Shown here piece by piece: positions 10,450 through 18,075 of a stretch of DNA of 64,000 nucleotides. Every line of letters starts with the position of its first letter. Positions within the stretch are counted from its first letter, which is position 1. The notes beneath the pieces are model-generated. The model made no database searches. It was not told the DNA's origin and saw only the letters and a list, made by a program, of their open reading frames with translations. Source of the DNA: DAOPKN01 sp035391225 (GTDB lineage: Bacteria; Thermotogota; Thermotogae; MWEM01); contig DAOPKN010000006.1 of assembly GCA_035391225.1 (NCBI GenBank), positions 1-64,000 of the forward strand, given 5' to 3'. The translations under genes were made by a program, and so were the position numbers.

Positions 10450-10782
10450 GTGTTGAATTGGCGCAAGGTTAACGATTGGATCGTTCTCTCGCTCACGGGA
10501 GAACTGGAGATGGGAAATTCTTCCACTTTGAAGGACGAGGTGGTGGAGCAATTCATCTCCAAGGGACAAGTCAACATCGCGTTGGATTTTTCGGGCCTGG
10601 AATACATCGACAGTTCGGGGCTGGGTGTCGTGGTCAGCTTGCACAAAAGATGCAAGCAAAACGGAGGGCGCTTGGCAATCTTCAACATGAACGAGACGTT
10701 GTACCGCCTATTCAAGCTAACCTCGCTGGAGAAAGCCTTGAATATCTACCCGGATGAACAGAGTTTCTTGGCGAAGGGGTAA
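10450..10782 (+). CDS. STAS-domain anti-sigma factor antagonist
   Basis: The 110-residue single-domain STAS protein resembles SpoIIAA/RsbV. The conserved loop IDSSGLGVVVSLHKR carries the serine that a partner kinase would phosphorylate. The start is GTG with AAAGGAAG upstream. No anti-sigma kinase or PP2C phosphatase is encoded nearby, so its partner must lie elsewhere. In Thermotoga a similar antagonist lies between gyrA and rpiB, so the position is ancestral rather than a clue to function. Confidence 0.9.
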   Translation: MLNWRKVNDWIVLSLTGELEMGNSSTLKDEVVEQFISKGQVNIALDFSGLEYIDSSGLGVVVSLHKRCKQNGGRLAIFNMNETLYRLFKLTSLEKALNIYPDEQSFLAKG

Positions 10783-10788
10783 TGTTCG

Positions 10789-11256
10789 GTGATTCTGGCA
10801 ATCGGTTCGGATCATGCTGCTTTTGGGTTGAAGGACCACCTGGTGCGTTTCTTGTCAGAAGCAAATATCCAAGTACGCGACGTGGGGCCTCCGGATGCAG
10901 AAGAGCGCGTGGATTACCCGGACTACGCAAAAATGGTGTGTGAATTGGTCCTGAAAAAGGAAGCACGCTTCGGCATTTTACTGTGTGGCACGGGGATCGG
11001 GATGTCCATTGCGGCGAACAAGTTCCCGGGCATCCGTGCAGCGCTGGCCTACTTCCCGGAAGCCGCGGAGTTGTCACGTCGCCACAACCAGGCAAACGTG
11101 TTGGTCTTGGGCGGGCGCATCATGGGGCCAGAGCTCGCGGAATGGACGGTTTCCGCTTTCCTGAACGCGGAGTTTGAAGGCGGGCGACATACCGCACGCG
11201 TGGAAAAGATCGCACAACTGGAGCGAGAACGGCTGAGGGGTTTTTTGGATGCGTAA
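10789..11256 (+). CDS. rpiB: Ribose-5-phosphate isomerase B
   Basis: The 155-residue RpiB/LacAB-family enzyme interconverts ribose 5-phosphate and ribulose 5-phosphate in the pentose phosphate pathway. Visible signatures are GSDHAAFGLK at the N-terminus and the catalytic Cys66 in LLCGTGIGMSIAANK. A conserved RHNQANVLVLGGR segment follows. The start is GTG, six bases after the STAS stop. An epimerase of the same pathway (rpe) lies further along at 29.9-30.6 kb. Confidence 0.95.
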   Translation: MILAIGSDHAAFGLKDHLVRFLSEANIQVRDVGPPDAEERVDYPDYAKMVCELVLKKEARFGILLCGTGIGMSIAANKFPGIRAALAYFPEAAELSRRHNQANVLVLGGRIMGPELAEWTVSAFLNAEFEGGRHTARVEKIAQLERERLRGFLDA

Positions 11257-12244
11257 GCTACGCGGGGAAGCACGTTTTTGGGGCATTTTGGCTCTTCTTT
11301 CTTGCCTGCCTTTTTTCCTGGGGGGTTGTTTTCTCCTGGAAATGGTCTTCCCCCCGTTTGAAAAGGGAACTCCCAAGCTCGCGGTGTACTTGCATTACGG
11401 CAAAACGCGTTTGGATTCGCATCGCTTCCAATCCCTGGAATTCGTTGTGGACTCGGTTCAAATGGCAGGTCAGACCCTGCAGGATGACCAAACCGTTACC
11501 ATCCGGGTACAACCCGCCCAAACATTGACATCGCTTCCCCTTTTCTTTGAATCCACTCCGTTTTTGGGGCAGTTTTCCTTTACCGCGGACGAACCCATTT
11601 CCAACCCGAGGGTGCGGCTTACCTTGAAGCAAAATGCCACGTTGACCTACTTGGAAAACGTGGAGGAAACAGCCGTATCCACTTCCATTGCCGTGACCAT
11701 AAACGCTTCCAGCCGGGTAATGGATTATCCTATCAAAGTTTTGGAGGTCACCGAGTTCAAGACACGCTCCCTTTTGTCCTTACCTATCGGGCAAAGCCAG
11801 CTGATCGTTTTCTTGAACCTGGCAACGCTTCCCCTTCTGTCCGAAGTGGACCCACTGGTTCCCGTAACGCTGGGAGCCAGTTTTGGTATGCTCTCCGGCG
11901 ATTCCACGCTGCTGTATGGCCAGCTGCGCAAGAATGCTTCGTCGGTTACCCCTCGCCGGCAAACCCTCGAGCCCGGTGAAGGTGTGGTGGTTTCCTACGA
12001 GGACTGGAACAATCTCTTTTTCACGGACAATCCCTTTTCCGCCCAGACATACCCGGTGAACGGCAGTACAGACCAACAAGGATTTTTCTGCATCGTTCCG
12101 CGCCAGAGCCAATCTACGTACGACGGGCGATTGAGCTATTTCTTTCCCGAGGAAATCATCAGCGCGACCGATGTACGTGTGACCATCAACCAAGCAGCGA
12201 TTTCCATTCCCACGCTGCTTTTCCCACTTGGGGGCACGCAGTGA
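11249..12244 (+). CDS. Hypothetical lipoprotein
   Basis: The 331-residue protein has an N-terminal signal peptide ending in the lipobox FLGGC, with the lipidated cysteine at residue 27. The rest is predicted soluble, beta-rich and extracytoplasmic, without catalytic motifs I recognise. It overlaps the rpiB 3' end by 8 bases and is followed by a GTGA overlap with a DivIC-like gene, so it is part of the gyrA-miaA transcription run. Function is unknown. Confidence 0.8.
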   Translation: MRKLRGEARFWGILALLSCLPFFLGGCFLLEMVFPPFEKGTPKLAVYLHYGKTRLDSHRFQSLEFVVDSVQMAGQTLQDDQTVTIRVQPAQTLTSLPLFFESTPFLGQFSFTADEPISNPRVRLTLKQNATLTYLENVEETAVSTSIAVTINASSRVMDYPIKVLEVTEFKTRSLLSLPIGQSQLIVFLNLATLPLLSEVDPLVPVTLGASFGMLSGDSTLLYGQLRKNASSVTPRRQTLEPGEGVVVSYEDWNNLFFTDNPFSAQTYPVNGSTDQQGFFCIVPRQSQSTYDGRLSYFFPEEIISATDVRVTINQAAISIPTLLFPLGGTQ

Positions 12245-12555
12245 GCGCGTATTCTCCCAAGAAATCTACCCAGACCCTGAACCTTACGGGCACGCGCTCC
12301 ACGGCACCCCGCAAAAAGAAGAAGCGCCGCCCCATCAATATCTTGTACTGGGTTTTGGTGATCTTCCTCACTTCCTGGATGCTGTACCTCAACCTGAACG
12401 TTTTCTTCGAGTACCGCGAGGTGCAGAGTAAGTACCAGCAAGTTTCCGAGGAGTACGAGAACCGCAAGCAAATCCTGGAACAAAAATTGAACGAATACCA
12501 GCGCTTGAAACAGCGGCTGCAAGAAATGGACGAAAACGATGACCCTACCCCTTGA
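12241..12555 (+). CDS. DivIC/FtsL-like septum formation protein
   Basis: The 104-residue bitopic protein has a basic cytoplasmic N-terminus (KKKKRRP), one transmembrane segment near residues 33-52, and a C-terminal coiled coil rich in Glu, Gln and Leu. This is the architecture of DivIC/FtsL septum-initiation proteins, which bridge FtsQ/DivIB and the division transglycosylase. Sequence conservation in this family is low, so the call rests on topology and size. It starts with a GTG overlapping the lipoprotein stop codon. Confidence 0.7.
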   Translation: MSAYSPKKSTQTLNLTGTRSTAPRKKKKRRPINILYWVLVIFLTSWMLYLNLNVFFEYREVQSKYQQVSEEYENRKQILEQKLNEYQRLKQRLQEMDENDDPTP

Positions 12556-13339
12556 ACATCCCTCCACGGAACGCTTCGTGGTTACCACCGCGAACAAACC
12601 CGATTCTGTTCTAACCCAACGCGCACGTCAATTCGCGCACAAAATTGGGGTGCCTTTCGTTTCGCGTCGGCACTTTCCCAGTTTCTTGAAAGAGCATCCC
12701 CAAGATTTCTTCTACGTTTTCGAGCGGGAACGCCTGGTGATTCGAAGGGCAAACGAGACTTTCTTTTTCCATCCGGGAAGCGCTGTGATGCGTATGCGAA
12801 ACTTCAAGCAAGGCCAGGAAGACTACTTGCTGCAGACCATGCAATTGACCGGAACCGAGTCGGTGCTGGATCTCACCCTGGGTTTGGGAAACGAGGCCAT
12901 CTTGCTGGGGGCTTTTCTCCCGGAAGGGCGCGTGGTGGGGGTGGAAGGATCCCAACACATTTTCCACATCGTGCAAGATGGATGGAAAAACTACACGGGG
13001 GGCCCACCTTGGGTTTTGGAAGCCATGAAGCGGGTGTCGCTGGTACACAAGGATTACCGGGATTTGCTCCGTGAACTCCCGGAGGATGCCTACGATATCG
13101 TGTACTGTGATCCCATGTTCGAAAACCCGGTGATGAGTTCCTCCGGGCTAAACCCGTTGCGCCCTTTCGCACTGTACGATCCAATGGAACCCGAAGACGT
13201 GGAACAGATGAAACGCGTCGCCCGGAAAAAGGTGATCCTCAAAGCGCTGGAAAAGGATTCGCTTTTCTCTCGGATCGCGGTGGATACGATCCAGGGAAGC
13301 CGACACAGCGGGGTGATGTACGGGGTGATCGTGCCGTGA
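12539..13339 (+). CDS. RsmJ-like SAM-dependent methyltransferase
   Basis: This 266-residue class I methyltransferase has a SAM-binding motif at VLDLTLGLGNEAILLG, an acidic motif II in VVGVEGS and a DPMFENP motif IV. The DPM(F)xxP form is like that of RsmJ, the 16S rRNA G1516 N2-methyltransferase. A nucleic-acid substrate is therefore likely, but the exact target is inferred. It overlaps the preceding gene by 17 bases and miaA by four, and miaA also modifies RNA. Confidence 0.75.
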   Translation: MTLPLEHPSTERFVVTTANKPDSVLTQRARQFAHKIGVPFVSRRHFPSFLKEHPQDFFYVFERERLVIRRANETFFFHPGSAVMRMRNFKQGQEDYLLQTMQLTGTESVLDLTLGLGNEAILLGAFLPEGRVVGVEGSQHIFHIVQDGWKNYTGGPPWVLEAMKRVSLVHKDYRDLLRELPEDAYDIVYCDPMFENPVMSSSGLNPLRPFALYDPMEPEDVEQMKRVARKKVILKALEKDSLFSRIAVDTIQGSRHSGVMYGVIVP

Positions 13340-14256
13340 TTCCCATCGTGTATGCTCCCACTGCGAGTGGAAAGTCCGAGCTTGTGCTGGCGCTGGCCCA
13401 AGAGCTTCCGGTAGAGATCGTGTCCATGGATTCCATGCAGGTGTACCGGAAAATGGACATCGGTACCGCAAAACCTTCCCAGGCGGAAAGGCAGGCAGTA
13501 CCCCACTGGATGATTGATCTCGTGGAACCAGACGAACCCTTCAACGCGTACCTTTTTCGCCAACAATGCTTGCCCCTGCTGGATGACATTCAACGGCGCG
13601 AGAAAATCCCGCTGCTCGTTGGGGGAACCGGTTTGTACCTCGATACCCTTCGTTACGGGATCTTCGATGGCTTTTCCAAGAACGAATCGATACGGAGGTA
13701 CCTTCGCAAGCACGAGGAAAACGACCCCGGGAGCTTGCGGACAATGCTGGAAGAAACAGATCCACAGAGCGCGCGTGCCATTCATCCCAACGATTTGAAG
13801 CGGACCATTCGCGCCCTGGAAGTGTTCCTCTCCTCGGGTGTTCCCTTTTCGCAGGCCAAGCAAAAACGCATTCCCGATTCCCGCTTTTCCCTGTTGGTGC
13901 TGCAACGTGATCGCCAAGATTTGTACGACCGGATCAACCAACGGGTGGAGCTCATGTTGGAAAAGGGCCTGGTAGACGAAACGCGCGCATTGTTGGAAAG
14001 GGGTTTTTCACCCGACCTCCCTGCCTTCAAGGCAATCGGCTACGCGGAATCCATCGCGTGGATCAACGGCAAGTGGGAAGACGAAAAACAGTTTGTGCAC
14101 GTTCTCAAGAGAAACACGCGACATTTTGCGCGCCGCCAAATGATCTGGGCACGGCGCTACGAAGATGCGCGGGTTGTCGAACTGCAAAATTCTGCTTTCT
14201 CGGCGAACTTACGGAATCTCAAAAAAAGTGTGGTAGAAGTCGTAAACATGATATAA
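13336..14256 (+). CDS. miaA: tRNA dimethylallyltransferase
   Basis: The 306-residue MiaA adds a dimethylallyl group to A37 of tRNAs reading UNN codons. The P-loop is APTASGKSEL at residues 7-16. The DSMQVYRKMDIGTAKP and GGTGLYLD motifs of the family follow. The GTG start overlaps the methyltransferase stop codon. Its own stop codon lies inside the -10 box of the hfq promoter. Adjacency of miaA and hfq is ancient and widespread. Confidence 0.96.
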   Translation: MIPIVYAPTASGKSELVLALAQELPVEIVSMDSMQVYRKMDIGTAKPSQAERQAVPHWMIDLVEPDEPFNAYLFRQQCLPLLDDIQRREKIPLLVGGTGLYLDTLRYGIFDGFSKNESIRRYLRKHEENDPGSLRTMLEETDPQSARAIHPNDLKRTIRALEVFLSSGVPFSQAKQKRIPDSRFSLLVLQRDRQDLYDRINQRVELMLEKGLVDETRALLERGFSPDLPAFKAIGYAESIAWINGKWEDEKQFVHVLKRNTRHFARRQMIWARRYEDARVVELQNSAFSANLRNLKKSVVEVVNMI

Positions 14257-14257
14257 T
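14249..14257 (+). promoter_or_regulatory. Extended -10 promoter of hfq
   Basis: TGATATAAT overlaps the miaA stop codon and lies 28 bases before the hfq ATG, so hfq can be transcribed independently of the upstream operon. Confidence 0.7.
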
Positions 14258-14285
14258 GGGTTATCGTCCGGGGAGGGGGATAAAA

Positions 14286-14555
14286 ATGGCCGACAAATTT
14301 AACCTGCAAGATCGGTTCCTAAACCATCTTCGCACCCAGCGGGTGGATGCGAAAATTTTCCTGGTAAACGGGTTCCAAATCAAAGGTTCCGTGCGATCTT
14401 TTGATAATTTCACCGTTTTGATCGAGGACGGAAAAACCCAAAAATTGATCTACAAGCACGCCATCAGCACGATTTCCCCGGTGAATTACGTCAAGCTTTC
14501 CAAGCCGGCCGACGACACTCCCGACGGGGGAGAGGCTCCAGGAGACGGGGAATAG
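14286..14555 (+). CDS. hfq: RNA chaperone Hfq
   Basis: The 89-residue Sm-like protein forms hexameric rings that pair small RNAs with mRNAs. The N-terminal LQDRFLNHLR helix, the Sm1 motif (NGFQIKGSVRSFDNFTVLI) and the Sm2 motif YKHAISTISP are all intact. A short acidic tail (residues 75-89) replaces the long Gln/Asn-rich tail of enterobacteria. The ribosome-binding site is GGGGAGGGGGA. A functional Hfq makes sRNA regulation plausible in this organism. Confidence 0.96.
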   Translation: MADKFNLQDRFLNHLRTQRVDAKIFLVNGFQIKGSVRSFDNFTVLIEDGKTQKLIYKHAISTISPVNYVKLSKPADDTPDGGEAPGDGE

Positions 14556-14579
14556 GTTCGTTTTCCATCATCTACAACA

Positions 14580-14606
14580 AACCGCCCATGATGGGCGGTT
14601 TTTTTG
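14580..14606 (+). terminator. Terminator after hfq
   Basis: AACCGCCC pairs with GGGCGGTT across the loop ATGAT, followed directly by a run of T residues. It ends the hfq transcript and overlaps the start of the next promoter region. Confidence 0.92.
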
Positions 14607-14608
14607 TG

Positions 14609-14617
14609 TGGTAAAAT
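14609..14617 (+). promoter_or_regulatory. Extended -10 promoter of the sigma-factor gene
   Basis: TGGTAAAAT lies 33 bases before the sigma-factor ATG, directly after the hfq terminator. The same TGGTAAAAT element recurs before the ABC exporter (37306) and the PPK2 gene (50687). Confidence 0.55.
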
Positions 14618-14650
14618 ACCTGTGGTGCGAAAAGTAGAGAGGGTTGAATC

Positions 14651-15316
14651 ATGGCCATTTTTTTCCGAAGAAAGCTGGAGGCTTTAAGCGATCTTGAGCT
14701 TCTCAAGAATCGAAAAGAAATCGGGGACAAGCGTTTTTGGGAAGAGGTATATCGCCGGTATGGGCATTACCTCTCTTCCGTCATTTCCTACAAGTACCCC
14801 GACTTCCGGGAAAGCGCGGAAGACATCGTTCAGGAAACGTTCCTGCGTATGGCCTTTGAAGACATGGATAACATCAAGAATCTCAAGGCCTTCTTGGCTA
14901 CTACTGCCGCGCACATTTGCATCGACCGCCACCGACACCGAAATGCCAAGAAACGCGCTGATTCCAACATGGTTGCGCTGGATGCCGAGATGGGTCACGA
15001 TGGTTCGGATGATTCCTTCCTGGAAATCACCGAAAACACCGAATCCCTCAACCCCGAAGAAGAAGCCCTCAAAGAGCTGCAAATCGAAGAATACCGACGA
15101 ATCCTGTCCCAGTTACCCGAGGAATGCCAAAAAATGCTCATGTTCTCGGCGGAAGGAATGAAATACAAGGAAATCGCCAAGTTGATGGATTTGCCCATCG
15201 GAACCGTGGGAACAAAGCTCCTTCGATGCAGGGAAAAACTCAAGACCATCCTTGAGCAAGAAATTGACGAGTCCAGCCTAAACTTGAAGGGGCCCAAGAA
15301 TGGTACAGAAAGTTGA
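14651..15316 (+). CDS. ECF-type (sigma-70 family) RNA polymerase sigma factor
   Basis: The 221-residue protein has region 2 (ISYKYPDFRESAEDIVQETFLRMAFEDMDN) and region 4 (QLPEECQKMLMFSAEGMKYKEIAKLMDLPIGTVGTKLLRCREKLK) separated by an acidic linker. Region 3 is absent, as in ECF sigma factors. No membrane anti-sigma factor follows. Instead the 3' end overlaps the ygiQ-like gene by 17 bases, so how it is restrained is unknown. The gene has its own -10 element and a weak AGAGAGG ribosome-binding site. Confidence 0.9.
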   Translation: MAIFFRRKLEALSDLELLKNRKEIGDKRFWEEVYRRYGHYLSSVISYKYPDFRESAEDIVQETFLRMAFEDMDNIKNLKAFLATTAAHICIDRHRHRNAKKRADSNMVALDAEMGHDGSDDSFLEITENTESLNPEEEALKELQIEEYRRILSQLPEECQKMLMFSAEGMKYKEIAKLMDLPIGTVGTKLLRCREKLKTILEQEIDESSLNLKGPKNGTES

Positions 15317-17123
15317 TCCCACCGTTCCAGTCGGTAGCCCGGAGGCAATGCGCCTTCTGGGTTGGAAATGGCTGGATGTGTTGCTTCTGTGCGGAGATGC
15401 CTACGTGGACCATCCCTCCTTCGGAATCGCCGTCGTCGCTCGCTGGCTGCAATCTCTGGGGCTACGGGTGGGGGTTCTTTCCCAACCTTCCGGAGACCTG
15501 GGCCAAATCGCTGCTTTTGGCATGCCCCGCCTGTTCGTGGGAATCAGCGCCGGGAACCTGGATTCGATGGTTTCCAACTACACCGCGTCGCGAAAACCAC
15601 GGAGGAGGGACGATTATACCCCGGGAGGGGTGGGGGGGAAACGCCCCAACCGTGCCACGATCGTGTACGCCAACTGGGTGCGTTCCGTTTTCAAAGATGT
15701 TCCCCTGGTTTTAGGTGGCATTGAAGCGAGCCTGCGGCGCTTCGCCCACTACGACTGGTGGACCAATCGTATCCGGCATTCGGTGCTCATGGACGCGCGG
15801 GCGGATTTCATCTTTACCGGCATGGCCGAGCGAACCTTGGAGCAAGCTGTGCCCTTCTTCCAGGATGGGAGCTGGAAGAAAAACGTCCCGTTGCTACCGG
15901 GCGTGGTTTCCCGGGTGGCAAAGGGGGAAGAGATCCCCGGGAACCCGGTGTTCTTGCCTTCTTTTTCCGAAGTTTCCTCCGATCCGGAAGAATACGCGCG
16001 CAGTGTCCGCCTGTTGTACCGCGAAAACGACCCCATTCGTGGCAAAAGCCTCGTGCAAGCAGATGGTGCTTCTTACGTGTTGCAAACACCTCCCCCCCAT
16101 CCCTTGAACACGGCCGAATTGGACCGTGTGTACGCGCTTCCCTTTACGCGAGCGGTGCACCCCGAACTGCAAGATGCGGGAGATGTCAAGGCATTGGAGA
16201 CGGTACGTTTCTCCATCAACAGCCACCGGGGGTGTTATGGAGGCTGCAGTTTCTGCTCCATTGCCTTGCACCAGGGTCAATGGGTACGTTGGCGCTCGGT
16301 CTCTTCGGTTGTGCAAGAAGCCCAAAAGATCCAGGCGCTGCCCGGCTTCCGTGGGTACATCTCCGATGTGGGGGGGCCCACCGCGAACATGTACGGGTTC
16401 GAGTGCGAAAAGAAGTTGCGCCTGGGAAGTTGCGTGGACCGCAACTGCCTTTTTCCCACGGTGTGCCCCTCGCTCAAACCCACCCACAAACCCTACCTGC
16501 ACCTTCTCTCTCGCCTCCTGGAATTGCCGGGAATCCAGGGAGTGTTCGTTTCGTCGGGAATCCGTCACGACCTGGTGCTGGCGGATCCCCAACACGGAGA
16601 CGCCTTCCTCCAGCAGCTTGCCGCCAAGCACGTCAGTGGGCAACTCAAGCTTGCACCGGAGCACTCCAGTGAAAAGGTAACCAACCTCATGGCCAAGCCA
16701 CCGGCTTCTCTTTTCCTGGAGTTCCAGAAACGCTTCGAAAAAGCGTCCAAGGCAGCAGGGAAAAAGCAATTCGTAGTTTGCTACTTTATGGTCGGGCATC
16801 CCGGAGAGGATGCACGAGAAAACCAGCACTTGCGCCAATGGATACCCGAACACCTGGGCTATTTCCCGCAACAAGTCCAGGTTTTTACACCCACCCCTTC
16901 CACGCTATCCACCGCAATGTACCACGCGGGTGTGCACCCGTTTTCCGGGGAAGGGGTTTTTTGCACGCACTCGGACAAGGAACGCCAGCTTTTCAAATCA
17001 CACATTGTATCACTACGGGAGGATGTAAAACATGAAAACCATGCAAGCCCTGGTCAAAGAAAGGCCAGAAAAGGGTCTGTGGCTAAAGGAGGTGCCCGTT
17101 CCAGGAACCATTCGGGAAAATGA
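15300..17123 (+). CDS. ygiQ: YgiQ-family radical SAM protein
   Basis: The 607-residue radical SAM protein has an N-terminal cobalamin-type Rossmann domain (GDAYVDHPSFG) and the [4Fe-4S] ligand motif CYGGCSFC near residue 313. The rest of the SAM barrel follows, with a second Cys-rich segment (CVDRNCLFPTVC). The C-terminal tail is basic. The reaction of the YgiQ family is not known to me. The ATG at 15300 gives the full N-terminus, while MRLLGWKW at 15348 is an alternative start. It overlaps the sigma-factor gene by 17 bases and, unusually, tdh by 92 bases. Confidence 0.88.
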   Translation: MVQKVDPTVPVGSPEAMRLLGWKWLDVLLLCGDAYVDHPSFGIAVVARWLQSLGLRVGVLSQPSGDLGQIAAFGMPRLFVGISAGNLDSMVSNYTASRKPRRRDDYTPGGVGGKRPNRATIVYANWVRSVFKDVPLVLGGIEASLRRFAHYDWWTNRIRHSVLMDARADFIFTGMAERTLEQAVPFFQDGSWKKNVPLLPGVVSRVAKGEEIPGNPVFLPSFSEVSSDPEEYARSVRLLYRENDPIRGKSLVQADGASYVLQTPPPHPLNTAELDRVYALPFTRAVHPELQDAGDVKALETVRFSINSHRGCYGGCSFCSIALHQGQWVRWRSVSSVVQEAQKIQALPGFRGYISDVGGPTANMYGFECEKKLRLGSCVDRNCLFPTVCPSLKPTHKPYLHLLSRLLELPGIQGVFVSSGIRHDLVLADPQHGDAFLQQLAAKHVSGQLKLAPEHSSEKVTNLMAKPPASLFLEFQKRFEKASKAAGKKQFVVCYFMVGHPGEDARENQHLRQWIPEHLGYFPQQVQVFTPTPSTLSTAMYHAGVHPFSGEGVFCTHSDKERQLFKSHIVSLREDVKHENHASPGQRKARKGSVAKGGARSRNHSGK

Positions 17124-18075
17124 AGTATTGGTTCGGGTGCAGTACGCTTCCATATGTGGCACCGACCTGCACATCTACCAGTGGAACCGCTGGGCCCAAA
17201 ATCGGATCAAGTTGCCACAGGTTGCCGGTCACGAGTTTTCGGGGGTCGTGGTGGCAACCGGCAAAAACGTGCAACGCATTCGGGAAGGAGACTTCGTTTC
17301 TGCGGAGACCCACATTCCCTGCAAGATTTGCCCGCAATGCCGAACCGGAAAGATGCACATTTGCCGGAACATGGAGATACTCGGCGTGGACCGAGACGGA
17401 ATCTTCGCGCCCTACGCGGTGGTTCCGGAGATCGTGTTGTGGAAAAACGACCCTTCGATTGCCCCGCAGTTTGCCTCGGTGCAAGAACCCCTGGGAAACG
17501 CGGTGTTCACTGTGAAAGAGGCCGATGTCGCGGGGAAATCGGTTCTGATCACGGGAGCCGGACCAATCGGGGCAATGGCCATTCAAGTCGCCCGGGCAAT
17601 GGGTGCTGGGCCCATCATCGTTTCGGAGATCAAGCCGTTTCGCCTGGAACTGGCCCAGAAAAACGGCGCGGATTTCGTGATCGACCCCGCCCAACAGGAT
17701 GCACTCGCCCGGATCCTGGAAATCACGGATGGAAACGGCGTGGAAGCCGTTTTGGAGATGTCCGGAAACCAGAAGGCGATGCAACTGGGCCTCGACGCCC
17801 TTACTCCCGGAGGAACGGTTTCCATCTTGGGGGTTTTCGATGACCGCATCCCCTTTGATATCAACCAGGCGGTTTTCAAGAACTTAACCCTGAAGGGCAT
17901 TACCGGACGGAAGATGTTTGAAACCTGGTTCACCCTTTCGTCGCTGCTGAAGTACGGACGCGTTTCACTGGACAAAATCGTCACGCACGTGTTGCCTTTC
18001 GAATCGTGGCAACAGGGATTTGACCTGATGGAAGAGGGAAAGTGCGGAAAAGTCGTTTTACAAGTTTCCAACTAA
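17032..18075 (+). CDS. tdh: L-threonine 3-dehydrogenase
   Basis: This 347-residue zinc-dependent medium-chain dehydrogenase oxidises L-threonine to 2-amino-3-ketobutyrate with NAD. The catalytic zinc ligands begin at SICGTDLHIYQWNRWA, and VAGHEFSG supplies the histidine. The structural zinc loop CKICPQCRTGKMHIC has four cysteines. The Rossmann motif is GAGPIGAMAIQ. The partner ligase gene kbl is not adjacent. GGGAGG lies before the ATG, and this start sits well inside the ygiQ reading frame. Confidence 0.9.
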   Translation: MKTMQALVKERPEKGLWLKEVPVPGTIRENEVLVRVQYASICGTDLHIYQWNRWAQNRIKLPQVAGHEFSGVVVATGKNVQRIREGDFVSAETHIPCKICPQCRTGKMHICRNMEILGVDRDGIFAPYAVVPEIVLWKNDPSIAPQFASVQEPLGNAVFTVKEADVAGKSVLITGAGPIGAMAIQVARAMGAGPIIVSEIKPFRLELAQKNGADFVIDPAQQDALARILEITDGNGVEAVLEMSGNQKAMQLGLDALTPGGTVSILGVFDDRIPFDINQAVFKNLTLKGITGRKMFETWFTLSSLLKYGRVSLDKIVTHVLPFESWQQGFDLMEEGKCGKVVLQVSN

